Shown here: positions 34,935 through 43,487 of the stretch, piece by piece
Layout of the letters: each line of letters starts with the position of its first letter
Numbering within the stretch: position 1 is the first letter of the stretch
Source: Flavobacteriaceae bacterium HL-DH10
GTDB lineage: Bacteria > Bacteroidota > Bacteroidia > Flavobacteriales > Flavobacteriaceae
DNA length: 64,000 bases
NCBI GenBank assembly: GCA_031826515.1
Contig: CP134536.1
Span: forward strand, 1,500,001 to 1,564,000
Direction of reading: 5' to 3'
Made by a program: the position numbers and the translations under genes
Notes under the pieces: generated by a model
What the model was told of the DNA's origin: nothing
The model's input: the letters and a program-made list of their open reading frames with translations, nothing else
Database searches by the model: none

Positions 34935-36515
34935 TTATGCTCTATATTTTCCTGATAAATCTTTTGCTACAGCTGTTAATGTATCTGTAACTTCATCAGT
35001 TAATTTACCTGCTTTTAATGTTGCTAAAACATCTGCATGTTTTGCTTTTAAGAACTCTAAGTACTCACCTTCAAATTCCTTTACTTTCTCTACAGGAACA
35101 TCTCTTAATAAGTTTTTAGATCCTGCATAAATAATAGCAACCTGATCTTCAACTTTAAACGGATCGTTTTGAGCTTGTTTTAAAATTTCAACATTACGTT
35201 TTCCTTTTTCAATTACATTTAAAGTAACCGCATCTAAATCAGATCCAAACTTAGCAAACGCTTCTAATTCGCGATATTGAGCTTGATCTAATTTTAAAGT
35301 ACCTGATACTTTTTTCATGGATTTAATTTGTGCATTACCACCAACACGAGATACCGAAATACCTACGTTAATTGCTGGACGTACACCAGAGTTAAATAAA
35401 TCTCCATCTAAGAAGATTTGTCCATCTGTAATAGAAATTACGTTTGTTGGAATATATGCAGAAACGTCTCCCGCTTGTGTTTCAATAATTGGTAATGCTG
35501 TTAATGAACCACCACCTTTTACCATTGGTTTTAAAGAGTCTGGAAGGTCGTTCATATCTTTAGCAATATCATCATCATTGATAACTTTAGCAGAACGCTC
35601 TAATAAACGAGAGTGTAAATAGAATACATCTCCAGGATACGCTTCACGTCCTGGTGGACGACGTAATAATAAAGATACCTCACGATAAGCAACTGCTTGT
35701 TTAGATAAATCATCATAAACAATTAAAGCTGGACGACCAGTATCTCTAAAATACTCACCAATTGCAGCACCTGCAAAAGGAGCATATACTTGCATTGGAG
35801 CTGGATCAGATGCATTTGCAGCCACAATAGTAGTATAAGCTAAAGCGCCTTTTTCTTCTAATGTTTTAGCAATTAAAGCTACTGTTGATGCTTTTTGACC
35901 AACGGCAACATATATACAATATACAGGCTCACCTGCATCGTAAAATTCTTTTTGATTTAAGATAGTATCAATACAAACGGCTGTTTTACCAGTTTGACGG
36001 TCACCAATAACCAACTCACGTTGACCACGACCTACAGGAATCATAGCATCAATAGACTTAATACCTGTTTGTAATGGTTCTGTTACTGGTTCACGGAAAA
36101 TAACACCAGGAGCTTTACGCTCTAAAGGCATTTCGTAAGTTTCACCAGAGATTGGTCCTTTACCATCAATAGGATTCCCTAATGTATCTACAACACGTCC
36201 AACAATACCTTCTCCAACTTTAATAGAAGCGATACGATTAGTACGTTTAACAATAGAGCCTTCTTTAACACCTACTGAAGCCCCTAATAATACAATACCT
36301 ACATTGTCTTCTTCAAGGTTAAGTACAATACCTTCTAAACCGCCTTCGAATTCTACTAACTCGCCATATTGCGCATTAGATAATCCATAAGCACGTACAA
36401 TACCATCACCTACTGTTAAAACAGTTCCAACTTCGTCTAACGAAGCAGATGCCTCAAATCCTGCAAGTTGTTGTTTTAAGATTGCTGATACTTCAGCTGG
36501 TTTTACTTCTGCCAT
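34935..36515 (-). CDS. atpA: ATP synthase F1 alpha subunit
   Basis: Non-catalytic nucleotide-binding subunit of the F1 hexamer. The 526-residue protein has Walker A GDRQTGKT (171-178), the preceding [11 protein letters not shown], Walker B-like region [17 protein letters not shown], and [28 protein letters not shown], the alpha signature. It starts 6 bases after atpH in a codirectional run. The matching beta subunit gene atpD is not in this cluster. Confidence 0.98.
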   Translation of the reverse strand: MAEVKPAEVSAILKQQLAGFEASASLDEVGTVLTVGDGIVRAYGLSNAQYGELVEFEGGLEGIVLNLEEDNVGIVLLGASVGVKEGSIVKRTNRIASIKVGEGIVGRVVDTLGNPIDGKGPISGETYEMPLERKAPGVIFREPVTEPLQTGIKSIDAMIPVGRGQRELVIGDRQTGKTAVCIDTILNQKEFYDAGEPVYCIYVAVGQKASTVALIAKTLEEKGALAYTTIVAANASDPAPMQVYAPFAGAAIGEYFRDTGRPALIVYDDLSKQAVAYREVSLLLRRPPGREAYPGDVFYLHSRLLERSAKVINDDDIAKDMNDLPDSLKPMVKGGGSLTALPIIETQAGDVSAYIPTNVISITDGQIFLDGDLFNSGVRPAINVGISVSRVGGNAQIKSMKKVSGTLKLDQAQYRELEAFAKFGSDLDAVTLNVIEKGKRNVEILKQAQNDPFKVEDQVAIIYAGSKNLLRDVPVEKVKEFEGEYLEFLKAKHADVLATLKAGKLTDEVTDTLTAVAKDLSGKYRA

Positions 36516-36521
36516 CTTATT

Positions 36522-37058
36522 TTAATTTAATGTAAATTCTCTTTTTAATTTGTTAAGCTTATTAGAAATACTCGCATTGTATTGCTTATCTCCAATTCTT
36601 AAGATGAAACCACCTAAAATACTTTCATCTACTATATTTTCAAGTTCCACAGCTTTATTAGTAAGCTCTTTTACTTTAGCAAGCACTTTAAGTTCTAAAT
36701 CGCTTGTCATAGGAAAGGCTGTAGTTACTTGTGCTGTTTGTTTTCCGTTATATTCATCAAATAACACGCTATATTTTAGAGCAATGTCGTTTAGTATATT
36801 TATTCTTTTGTTTGTTATTAATACATCAAACAAACCTGTACTAATTGCATTTAATTTAGGAAAAATAGCTTCTAACGCAGATTTTTTAGTTTCTGCTTTA
36901 ATAACAGCATTATTAAGCATATCGCTTAACTCTATATTTTCTGCAATAGTTTCTGCCATTAACTTCATATCGCTATTTACAACATCAGCCTTTTTTTGGT
37001 CATTTGCCAAACTTAAAACTGCTTTTGCGTAACGTATTGCTGCTCTTGTTCCTGCCAT
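36522..37058 (-). CDS. atpH: ATP synthase F1 delta subunit
   Basis: Peripheral stalk subunit connecting F1 with the b subunits. The 178 residues have the typical helical N-terminal domain starting TRAAIRYAKAVLSLANDQ and the conserved C-terminal segment ENIVDESILGGFILRIGDKQYNASISNKLNKLK, the clearest signature of this weakly conserved family. It lies 7 bases after atpF and 6 before atpA, consistent with one operon. Confidence 0.95.
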   Translation of the reverse strand: MAGTRAAIRYAKAVLSLANDQKKADVVNSDMKLMAETIAENIELSDMLNNAVIKAETKKSALEAIFPKLNAISTGLFDVLITNKRINILNDIALKYSVLFDEYNGKQTAQVTTAFPMTSDLELKVLAKVKELTNKAVELENIVDESILGGFILRIGDKQYNASISNKLNKLKREFTLN

Positions 37059-37065
37059 TATACTT

Positions 37066-37566
37066 TTAGTTTAAAGTTGCTTCACCCAACATAGACTCAA
37101 CTAACTTAACTTGTTTGTCTTTGTTAGATAATTCTTCACGTACTACTTTTTCTGCTATTTCTATAGAAAGATTAGCTACTTGTGATTTTAATTCGGCAAT
37201 AGCTGCTTTCTTTTCAGATTGTATACTCGCTTGTGCTTGCTCAATAAGTTTTGATGCGCTTTCACTGGCTTCAGTTTTAGCTTCCTCAATCATTTTATTT
37301 TTCATGTCACGAGCTTCTTTAAGCATTTCATCACGTTCTGCTCTAGCCTCTTTTAATAACTTTTGGTTATCTGCTTGAAGGTTTTGCATTTCTAATTTTG
37401 CATTTTCAGCAGATTCTAATGCATCTTTAATACCTTCTTCTCTTTTTTCTACAGCATCAAGAATTGGTTTCCAAGCAAACTTTTTTAATAAAAGTACTAA
37501 TCCAACAAATAATAATAATTGCCAAAAGAATAATCCGAATGAAAATTGTTCAATTAATTTTTCCAT
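37066..37566 (-). CDS. atpF: ATP synthase Fo b subunit
   Basis: Peripheral stalk. The 166-residue protein has one N-terminal membrane segment (about 9-28, FSFGLFFWQLLLFVGLVLLL) and a long, charged coiled coil to the C-terminus (KFAWKPILDAVEKREEGI then Ala/Glu/Lys-rich heptads). Length and layout are typical. It follows atpE after an 80-base gap holding a terminator-like hairpin, so its expression may be lower than that of atpE. Confidence 0.95.
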   Translation of the reverse strand: MEKLIEQFSFGLFFWQLLLFVGLVLLLKKFAWKPILDAVEKREEGIKDALESAENAKLEMQNLQADNQKLLKEARAERDEMLKEARDMKNKMIEEAKTEASESASKLIEQAQASIQSEKKAAIAELKSQVANLSIEIAEKVVREELSNKDKQVKLVESMLGEATLN

Positions 37567-37602
37567 TTATATAACTGTTATATTCTAATTAATTTTTAAT
37601 TT

Positions 37603-37639
37603 AAAAAAACAGCTTTAACCAACCGTTAAAGCTGTTTTA
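37603..37639 (-). terminator. Terminator-like hairpin between atpE and atpF
   Basis: A 13-base stem AAACAGCTTTAAC (37607-37619) and GTTAAAGCTGTTT (37625-37637), loop CAACC, followed on the minus strand by a run of T. It lies 9 bases after the atpE stop and 40 before atpF. As the operon continues, partial termination or a 3'-end stabiliser for the atpE message is the likely role. Confidence 0.7.
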
Positions 37640-37646
37640 GTTTTTT

Positions 37647-37838
37647 TTATGCTGCAAATAAAGCAGCAAATCCAATACCTTCAATAAGTGCTGCTGCAAT
37701 AAGCATAGCAGTTTGGATTTTTCCAGAAGCTTCTGGTTGACGCGCAATTGCATCCATAGCAGATCCACCAATTTTACCGATACCTAAACCAGCACCAATA
37801 ACGATTAAACCTGCACCAACAATACTTGGAATTGTCAT
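37647..37838 (-). CDS. atpE: ATP synthase Fo c subunit
   Basis: Forms the rotating c-ring. The 63-residue hairpin has two membrane helices and the polar loop SAMDAIARQPEASGKIQ; the proton-binding residue is E53 in AALIEGIGFAALF. It is shorter at both ends than most c subunits (usually 70-80 residues). I see no Na+-binding residue set, so a proton-driven enzyme is inferred. It starts 33 bases after atpB. The hairpin directly after this gene can explain why c is made in excess over the other subunits. Confidence 0.96.
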   Translation of the reverse strand: MTIPSIVGAGLIVIGAGLGIGKIGGSAMDAIARQPEASGKIQTAMLIAAALIEGIGFAALFAA

Positions 37839-37871
37839 AATATATATATTAAAAATTAAACATTCAATTTA

Positions 37872-38978
37872 TTAATGATCATCACCATGATGCTCTTCTA
37901 CAGCTGATCCAAAATACAATGCTGATAACATTGTAAAAATATATGCTTGTAAAGCTGCAACTAAAAGTTCAAGTAGTGAAAGCACAAATGCTAACCCAAA
38001 TGATAATGAACTTCCTAACCAGTTTTTAAATATAAACATTAAACCAATAATACTCATTAATACAATGTGACCTGCAGTAATATTTGCATACAAACGTATT
38101 AATAAAGAAAACGGTTTAATAAATGTACCTAACAACTCAATAGGTGCTAAAATAATTTTCATTGGCCATGGCACTCCAGGCATCCAGAAAATATGACCCC
38201 AGTAATTTTTATTAGCAGTAAAGGTTGTTATTAAATAAGTTAATAATGCTAATGCTAATGTTACTGCAATATTATTTGTAACATTAATTCCTAAAGGTGT
38301 TAATCCTAATAAGTTTATAATCCAGATAAAGAAAAACACGGTTAACAAGAAACTCATGTAACGCTTATAATGTTTTTTACCAATATTTGGAATAGCTATA
38401 TCATCACGTATATATAATATAATAGGTTCTAAAAGTCTACCAAAACCTTTTGGCATACTACCTGTTTTATATTTTTTAGCCATTCTTCCAAACATGAAGA
38501 ACATTAATAGACCAATAATTAAAATTGTGAATACGTTTTTAGTTATAGAAAGATCTAAAGGCTTATCGTTTGTTGCATGATGATGCTCATCATGATTAAT
38601 AACTCCTTCGGCATTGGTTTTATAAATTTTACCATGGTATAACTTGTAGTAATTGCCATTAGATTCGGCAACTTCTTCTCCATGATGTAATTTTGATGAA
38701 GAAAATACTTGTAAACCATTATCCCATAATATAACAGGTAGTGGAAAACCAATATGTTTATTTTCACCTTCGTCACTCACATAAGAATACAAACCAAAGT
38801 CATAAGAATCTAATAAGTGATGATTTATATATTCTTTAATTTCAGTTTTAACACTTTCATTACCCTCAACCTCAGGGGCAATTTCTTTTAAATGCATCTC
38901 TTCTTGAGCTAATGCACTAATAGAGAATAGTGTACTTAATAAAAAGAATAGCAAGCTAGCAATTTGGTTTCTTTGCAT
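37872..38978 (-). CDS. atpB: ATP synthase Fo a subunit with N-terminal extension
   Basis: Forms the proton half-channels; essential arginine R295 in SLLIRLYANITAGHIVL. I set the start at 38978 (MQRNQIASLLFFLLS), because the next ATG upstream (39014) overlaps a strong promoter box at 39012-39019; this gives 368 residues. Residues 1-25 look like a signal peptide (ISALAQ). Residues 26-145 are an extension absent from the E. coli protein, rich in His (about 10, including INHDEHHHATN and KLHHGEE), before the first core membrane helix at 149-165. The C-terminus is EEHHGDDH. Long AtpB forms are usual in Bacteroidetes; the role of the extension is unknown. Confidence 0.93.
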   Translation of the reverse strand: MQRNQIASLLFFLLSTLFSISALAQEEMHLKEIAPEVEGNESVKTEIKEYINHHLLDSYDFGLYSYVSDEGENKHIGFPLPVILWDNGLQVFSSSKLHHGEEVAESNGNYYKLYHGKIYKTNAEGVINHDEHHHATNDKPLDLSITKNVFTILIIGLLMFFMFGRMAKKYKTGSMPKGFGRLLEPIILYIRDDIAIPNIGKKHYKRYMSFLLTVFFFIWIINLLGLTPLGINVTNNIAVTLALALLTYLITTFTANKNYWGHIFWMPGVPWPMKIILAPIELLGTFIKPFSLLIRLYANITAGHIVLMSIIGLMFIFKNWLGSSLSFGLAFVLSLLELLVAALQAYIFTMLSALYFGSAVEEHHGDDH

Positions 38979-39011
38979 GTTAAATGAAAAATTTATCCTT
39001 AAAAATCGGTG

Positions 39012-39039
39012 CAAAGGTATGCTTTTATCTGAAAATCAA
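39012..39039 (-). promoter_or_regulatory. Bacteroidetes-type promoter for atpBEFHAG
   Basis: On the minus strand TTG (39039-39037), 17-base spacer, then TACCTTTG (39019-39012), an exact TAnnTTTG. Transcription would begin near 39005, giving a leader of about 27 bases to the atpB start at 38978, so the atp genes have a promoter independent of the porW-bactofilin-atpZ genes upstream. Confidence 0.65.
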
Positions 39040-39077
39040 AAAACAAAATTTTATATTATTTATCAATAATATTTCAA

Positions 39078-39476
39078 TTAGCTAAAATCGTCTAAATCAT
39101 TAAGAAACTTAGAGAGAATAATACTTTCGGTAATAAGGCAAACGACATAAGGAATAAAAAAAGTAAAAAATTCTAATCTACTCAAATTACCATCGGAATT
39201 ATATTCTGGATAAAGGAGCAGAAAAAAGAAAACAAATTTCAACATACTTGCCCCCATAAAAATAAAACCTAACTGATCTTTAAGCTTCTTTTTTAGTAAA
39301 AAAAGAACTAGAATAGCACTACAAGCCAATACTACATTAATACAATACGAGTAGATTAATTGATTCGTATCAAAAGATTGGCTAATGAGATTATTTACAA
39401 GAAGATGAATGAAAAAAGCTATCGCAGCAACACCTACTACAATTAAGCATTTAATAATACTATTTTTTAAAATCAA
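39078..39476 (-). CDS. Small membrane protein in the AtpI position (DUF6168-like)
   Basis: A 132-residue protein with four predicted membrane segments (about 9-27, 40-60, 70-92, 102-125) and few charged residues outside short loops. It lies between atpZ (4-base overlap) and atpB, where many bacteria have atpI. I recall similar flavobacterial proteins under DUF6168, but I cannot confirm that here. A role in ATP synthase assembly or ion supply is inferred from position alone. Confidence 0.75.
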   Translation of the reverse strand: MILKNSIIKCLIVVGVAAIAFFIHLLVNNLISQSFDTNQLIYSYCINVVLACSAILVLFLLKKKLKDQLGFIFMGASMLKFVFFFLLLYPEYNSDGNLSRLEFFTFFIPYVVCLITESIILSKFLNDLDDFS

Positions 39477-39706
39477 GGATTTAACTTATTTATCTGTTTT
39501 AATACAGCATATAAAGAAATACCAACACCTATTAAAGTACAAACAATTAAAAATGCTTTACCACCAGAACTATTATAATTAGTATCTAACCATTTTCCTA
39601 ACAACACAAAAAGGTATATAGTAATACCCATTTGTATGGCTATTCCTGATAACGCTGCAATTTGTTTAAGCTGTTTTTTCGGTTTCTGTTGATCTTTGTT
39701 TTTCAC
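39473..39706 (-). CDS. AtpZ/AtpI family protein
   Basis: A 77-residue protein with a basic N-terminus (KNKDQQKPKKQLKQIA) and two membrane helices (about 17-37 and 48-68), including LSGIAIQMGITIYLFVLLGKWLD, the usual signature of this family, and GVGISLYAVLKQINKLNP at the end. Relatives help c-ring assembly or carry Mg2+/Ca2+ with AtpI. The start lies inside the 3' end of the bactofilin gene (41-base overlap, other frame), and the end overlaps the next gene by 4 bases, so translation is coupled on both sides. Confidence 0.88.
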   Translation of the reverse strand: MKNKDQQKPKKQLKQIAALSGIAIQMGITIYLFVLLGKWLDTNYNSSGGKAFLIVCTLIGVGISLYAVLKQINKLNP

Positions 39707-40085
39707 CTTTGTTCATTTCTTTTACTGTGCCTTTCATAGCACATGTAACATTAAATGTTGCGCCTGGTTCTACTGCTAATTTACCAGCAACCACTTCGCC
39801 TTCAATATGTGCCGATGCTTTTAAAGTAAGTGTACCCGATAAGGATAATTTACCAGAAAACTTACCTTCAAAATAGGCATCGGTTCCTTGTAAGGTCCCT
39901 TTTATAAAACCAGCTTTACCTACTACAACTTTTCCTGATGTTTTAATATTACCTTCAATAACACCATCAATTCTAAAATCGCCTTCGCTATTAAAATCAC
40001 CAACAATTTTAGTGCCTTGAGCTATAATATTTTGATTTGAACTTCCTTCAACCATTTTTTTTTTTTTTTTATTATCTGAAAACAT
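39666..40085 (-). CDS. Bactofilin family protein (polymer-forming)
   Basis: Bactofilins form filaments without nucleotide and act in cell shape, wall growth or motility. The 139 residues contain the bactofilin core from about 18 to 122: NIIAQGTKIVGDFNSEGDFRIDGVIEGNIKTSGKVVVG, with repeating short beta-strands ending in HIEGEVVAGKLAVEPGA. The N-terminus is encoded by a run of 16 A (NKKKKK-M, about 40055-40070), and a second Met follows directly after the run, so initiation may occur at either. Slippage on that tract could shift the frame of the first start but not of the second. It starts 13 bases after porW. Confidence 0.92.
   Translation of the reverse strand: MFSDNKKKKKMVEGSSNQNIIAQGTKIVGDFNSEGDFRIDGVIEGNIKTSGKVVVGKAGFIKGTLQGTDAYFEGKFSGKLSLSGTLTLKASAHIEGEVVAGKLAVEPGATFNVTCAMKGTVKEMNKGEKQRSTETEKTA
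40055..40070. repeat. 16-base homopolymer (poly-A on the coding strand) at the bactofilin start
   Basis: Sixteen consecutive T on the plus strand, read as A in the gene: codons AAA x5 and the A of the following ATG. It is the longest homopolymer I noticed in the window, lies in codons 7-11 of the bactofilin gene and is followed directly by an in-frame ATG. Confidence 0.9.
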
Positions 40086-40098
40086 AAAACTATCAATA

Positions 40099-42663
40099 TT
40101 AGTTATTATCTCTATTTAAATAAGCCTCCAAATTTTTATGAATTTGAATGATTTGATAATTTGCAGATGATACTGCAAAATAAGGCTCTTTTATCTTTTT
40201 CTTATTTTCTTTTGTTAATAACTGATCGAATGTTTGTGCAATTTGTGCATTTTTTAAACCATGAACAATTACAAAGGATACCTCTGGACTATAAACATCT
40301 ATAGATGATTTTAATTTATAATACTTAATACTCTTTAAAACGGTATCTAAATCTTTTTGAAAAGCCAAAAGTTGCTCCTTCTCTGGATTTTTAAATTGAA
40401 ATACCACCTTGTAATTACTAACAATACTATCATTTACTTCTACAAATTCTGTACTCGCTAATTTTGGCAATACATTACTTTCTAAATCTTGTGCACGCTT
40501 ACCCTCAGGAGTATTTGCATAAGTAACCGCTAAGTAATTAATTGCTTTTTTATAAGGTTCATACCCATAAAGTCGTCCCGTTGCAGTAGCTTTTAAAAGT
40601 TCTAATTTAGATACAATAGCCTCACCGTCAAACCTATTAATATAATCTTCACTTTTAGAAATAACATCTTTGTATTCCTGATTTTGATGTTGAATATATA
40701 ATGCTTCATATAAGCTTTCAGGACTATTTTCGTCTTTTTCTGAAACCAATTCAGGATTCTTTAAAATAAAGGCATAACGCGATTCTGGATAATCATTTAT
40801 TATTTCATTTTTTGCTATAGAAGCTTCATCGTTTTCAGCTAACAGCTCATAAATTTTGTATAAGTTATATTTAGAAGGCAATATTAATCGCTCTTCTGGA
40901 TTACTACTTAATAAATCTTGAAACTTATCTTTTGCCAGTTTGTATTCTTTAAATTTCTCTTTGTAAATTAACCCTAATTGATAATAAGCATAATTACGAT
41001 CTTTAGAAATACTATCTATTTCTTTTTCTTCAGAAGGAATTTTAGAAATATAAAATTGCGGATCGAATATTTCATCTTCAGTTGCCGATGCGGCAATATC
41101 ATTATTTGAAACGCCTCCTCCTATTGTTATTGATTGTCCTTTACTAGACCATCTCCAGTCATCACTTAATGTTCTATCTCCCCATATTTTTACAAACTCA
41201 TTTTTACCATAAGCAACGGTTGTTGGGTTATAAAAATAAAATGTTGCAGCTTGATTGGGCAATCCAGGAATACCTCTATTTACTTGACCTATAGTATTGT
41301 TTACCGTTGCTAACCCTTTGTTTCGTTCGGCAGCTTCTGCCTTTTCTTTTTCTTCTTCGGCTTTAATTTTAAGATTTTCAATAAAAGACTCAAAATAAGT
41401 CAGTCGCTCTGCTTCAGACAAATTAACCAAATTTAAAATACTATCGTTTACCTTGGCAATAGCCTCATAGTAAATAACATCTTCTAAATTATCCCGCTTC
41501 TTTTTTATAACTCGGTATGGTTTTGAATTAAGAACCAAATTAGTTAGAGTACTATCATAATATTGACCAGCAATACTATAAATAGATTTATCAAAATTCA
41601 TATCGCCAAGAGTTTCGTAATTTCTAGCTTTAAGCTGCTTGTCTCTAGAATCTGTTCGCAACGATTTATTATAATATACAACCGCCAAAGAATCTGATTG
41701 GTTGGTTAAATGATACTCACCTATTTGATGATAAATTTTATCTAAAAACGGACGGTTTTCTCTGTTTTCTTCTAATTCTTCAAGTAACTCTACAAGCTCT
41801 AATTTATTACCGTTTTCGTAATCGAAATTTTTAATTTTTTCTAAATACGCACAAATCATGTAGATTCTTGGCGTTTTTCTATTTAGCTCAATAACACTTT
41901 CAAAAGCGATATTTGCACTATCCTTTTTTCCTAACTGATTATATAATTGCCCCTGAATAAAGCGATAACGACCACGCTCATCATTACTTTTCGTGGCATT
42001 TGATGCTATTTCTAATTGTGTAATTGCACTATCTACAGACTTGGTGTTTAAATAAGCCTGAGCTAACATAGACGTTGCGTCTGCTAAATCTTGATTTTCC
42101 AGTTCCTCTTGAAACAATAAGCGCTTTAAATTTTTAATAGCCAACTCATCATTATCTAACCGAATATTGGTTTTTTCACGCCAAATTTTAGCTTGATTTA
42201 TCTTATCACTAGCAGGATACTTATATAAAATGTAATTAAAAGCTTCTAAAGCTGGAACAAAACGCTGATCGAAATATCTCGATTTTCCTAAAAGTAAATA
42301 CGCTTCATCAATTTGCGGGTTTTTCTCTTTCCCGTCTATATTCATACTATGCTTCTGAATCGTTTTTACTGCCTTTTCTTCAGCTTTAGTGAAATTTTCG
42401 TTTTTAGATTGACCAGGAAGTATAACCTCATCAACTATTTGCATACGCTCTATAGGTAATACATCCCAATAGTTGTCAAAATAGCTGTCGTTAAGCGTAT
42501 TTCTACCTTCCTCTAATGCATTATAGCCGTTATAAAGGGTATTAAATTCTGCCGTAACAGCATGAAAATTTCGGTTAATAAATTTATCCTTTTTTCTAGA
42601 ACAACTTACTAACAGAAATATAGAACATACAATAAAAAATAAGGCTTTAATAGGTGTTTTCAA
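40099..42663 (-). CDS. porW: Type IX secretion/gliding lipoprotein PorW (SprE)
   Basis: An 854-residue lipoprotein (signal FIVCSIFLLVSCSRKK, lipid-bearing C21) made largely of TPR-like repeats. The mature start INRNFHAVTAEFNTLYNGYNALEEG and the internal WWRSSKGQ-like segment SDDWRWSSKGQSITIGG match the PorW/SprE family, needed for gliding and type IX secretion in Flavobacterium, where it supports the trans-envelope motor-translocon link. Immediately downstream (13 bases) is bactofilin, then atpZ and the atp operon, an arrangement I recall from other flavobacteria. The protein is full length. Its start is preceded by a 117-base gap without another gene. Confidence 0.88.
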   Translation of the reverse strand: MKTPIKALFFIVCSIFLLVSCSRKKDKFINRNFHAVTAEFNTLYNGYNALEEGRNTLNDSYFDNYWDVLPIERMQIVDEVILPGQSKNENFTKAEEKAVKTIQKHSMNIDGKEKNPQIDEAYLLLGKSRYFDQRFVPALEAFNYILYKYPASDKINQAKIWREKTNIRLDNDELAIKNLKRLLFQEELENQDLADATSMLAQAYLNTKSVDSAITQLEIASNATKSNDERGRYRFIQGQLYNQLGKKDSANIAFESVIELNRKTPRIYMICAYLEKIKNFDYENGNKLELVELLEELEENRENRPFLDKIYHQIGEYHLTNQSDSLAVVYYNKSLRTDSRDKQLKARNYETLGDMNFDKSIYSIAGQYYDSTLTNLVLNSKPYRVIKKKRDNLEDVIYYEAIAKVNDSILNLVNLSEAERLTYFESFIENLKIKAEEEKEKAEAAERNKGLATVNNTIGQVNRGIPGLPNQAATFYFYNPTTVAYGKNEFVKIWGDRTLSDDWRWSSKGQSITIGGGVSNNDIAASATEDEIFDPQFYISKIPSEEKEIDSISKDRNYAYYQLGLIYKEKFKEYKLAKDKFQDLLSSNPEERLILPSKYNLYKIYELLAENDEASIAKNEIINDYPESRYAFILKNPELVSEKDENSPESLYEALYIQHQNQEYKDVISKSEDYINRFDGEAIVSKLELLKATATGRLYGYEPYKKAINYLAVTYANTPEGKRAQDLESNVLPKLASTEFVEVNDSIVSNYKVVFQFKNPEKEQLLAFQKDLDTVLKSIKYYKLKSSIDVYSPEVSFVIVHGLKNAQIAQTFDQLLTKENKKKIKEPYFAVSSANYQIIQIHKNLEAYLNRDNN

Positions 42664-42780
42664 TGCTGGTATTTTTTAGTCTAAATAATAACTATAAACT
42701 CTTGCTATTATTATATATAGACGTAAAAATAAGCATCTTTTTTAATTAACCTATAAAATAAAGTTTCTTTTAAAAAACTG

Positions 42781-43476
42781 TTAACTTGCAAAATGCGCTT
42801 CTAACTCCTTTAAAGTCACTTCACTTGTTTCTAAGTCTTTTACAATTTCGCCTTTTTCAAGCACCACAATACGTTCGCAAACATCTGTAACATGCATTAA
42901 ATCGTGGCTAGAAATTAAAACCGTTACACCTTGTTTTTGAGCCAAATCTCTAATAATCACTTTTAAACGAATTTGAGTTGTTGGATCTAAATTCGCAAAA
43001 GGCTCATCTAAAACAATAACCTCAGGATTACCTATTAAAGTCGCTACAATGCCCACTTTCTTTTGGTTTCCTTTACTCAAATCTCGTAAATATTTTTTTT
43101 GCCCTAAAATTTCATCGTGAAAAAAATCTTGAAATTGTGCTAATAAGGTATCAACATCGGCTTTATTTTGGTTGCGTAAATCTCCTATGAAATAAAAATA
43201 CTCTTCGGCAGTTAAATAACCAATTAAAAAGCTTTCATCAATAAAAGCAGAAGTAAACGGTTTCCAGTTTTCACTTTTATTTACTTGTATATCATTACTT
43301 TTTATAAAACCTGTTGTAGGCTGAATTAAATCAAGCAACAAACTAAAATAAGTTGTTTTTCCTGCACCATTATTGCCAACTAAACCAAAACTTTGCCCTT
43401 TAGGAATTTCTAATGATTCTATATTAAGAACTAGGTTTCCGTTATATTTTTTTGATAAGTTATATGTGGTTATCAT
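42781..43476 (-). CDS. ABC transporter ATP-binding protein
   Basis: ATPase of an exporter pair. The 231-residue protein has Walker A GNNGAGKT (34-41), the signature DLSKGNQKKVGI (LSKGN form), Walker B VIVLDEPFANLDP and H-loop ISSHD. It resembles ABC-2 type exporter ATPases. It starts 11 bases after the DUF5687 permease-like gene, so the two form one transporter. The substrate is unknown. Confidence 0.93.
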   Translation of the reverse strand: MITTYNLSKKYNGNLVLNIESLEIPKGQSFGLVGNNGAGKTTYFSLLLDLIQPTTGFIKSNDIQVNKSENWKPFTSAFIDESFLIGYLTAEEYFYFIGDLRNQNKADVDTLLAQFQDFFHDEILGQKKYLRDLSKGNQKKVGIVATLIGNPEVIVLDEPFANLDPTTQIRLKVIIRDLAQKQGVTVLISSHDLMHVTDVCERIVVLEKGEIVKDLETSEVTLKELEAHFAS

Positions 43477-43487
43477 GATTACATTTT

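Noticed and set aside
35317-35622. Open frame of 101 codons on the plus strand
   Set aside because: Antisense to atpA; no own start signal or family pattern.
36550-37032. Open frame of 160 codons on the plus strand
   Set aside because: Antisense to atpH; the Leu/Ser-rich product mirrors the Lys/Glu/Ala-rich delta subunit.
38979-39014. Upstream start of atpB at 39014
   Set aside because: It overlaps the TACCTTTG promoter box, so the codon would lie upstream of the predicted transcript start.
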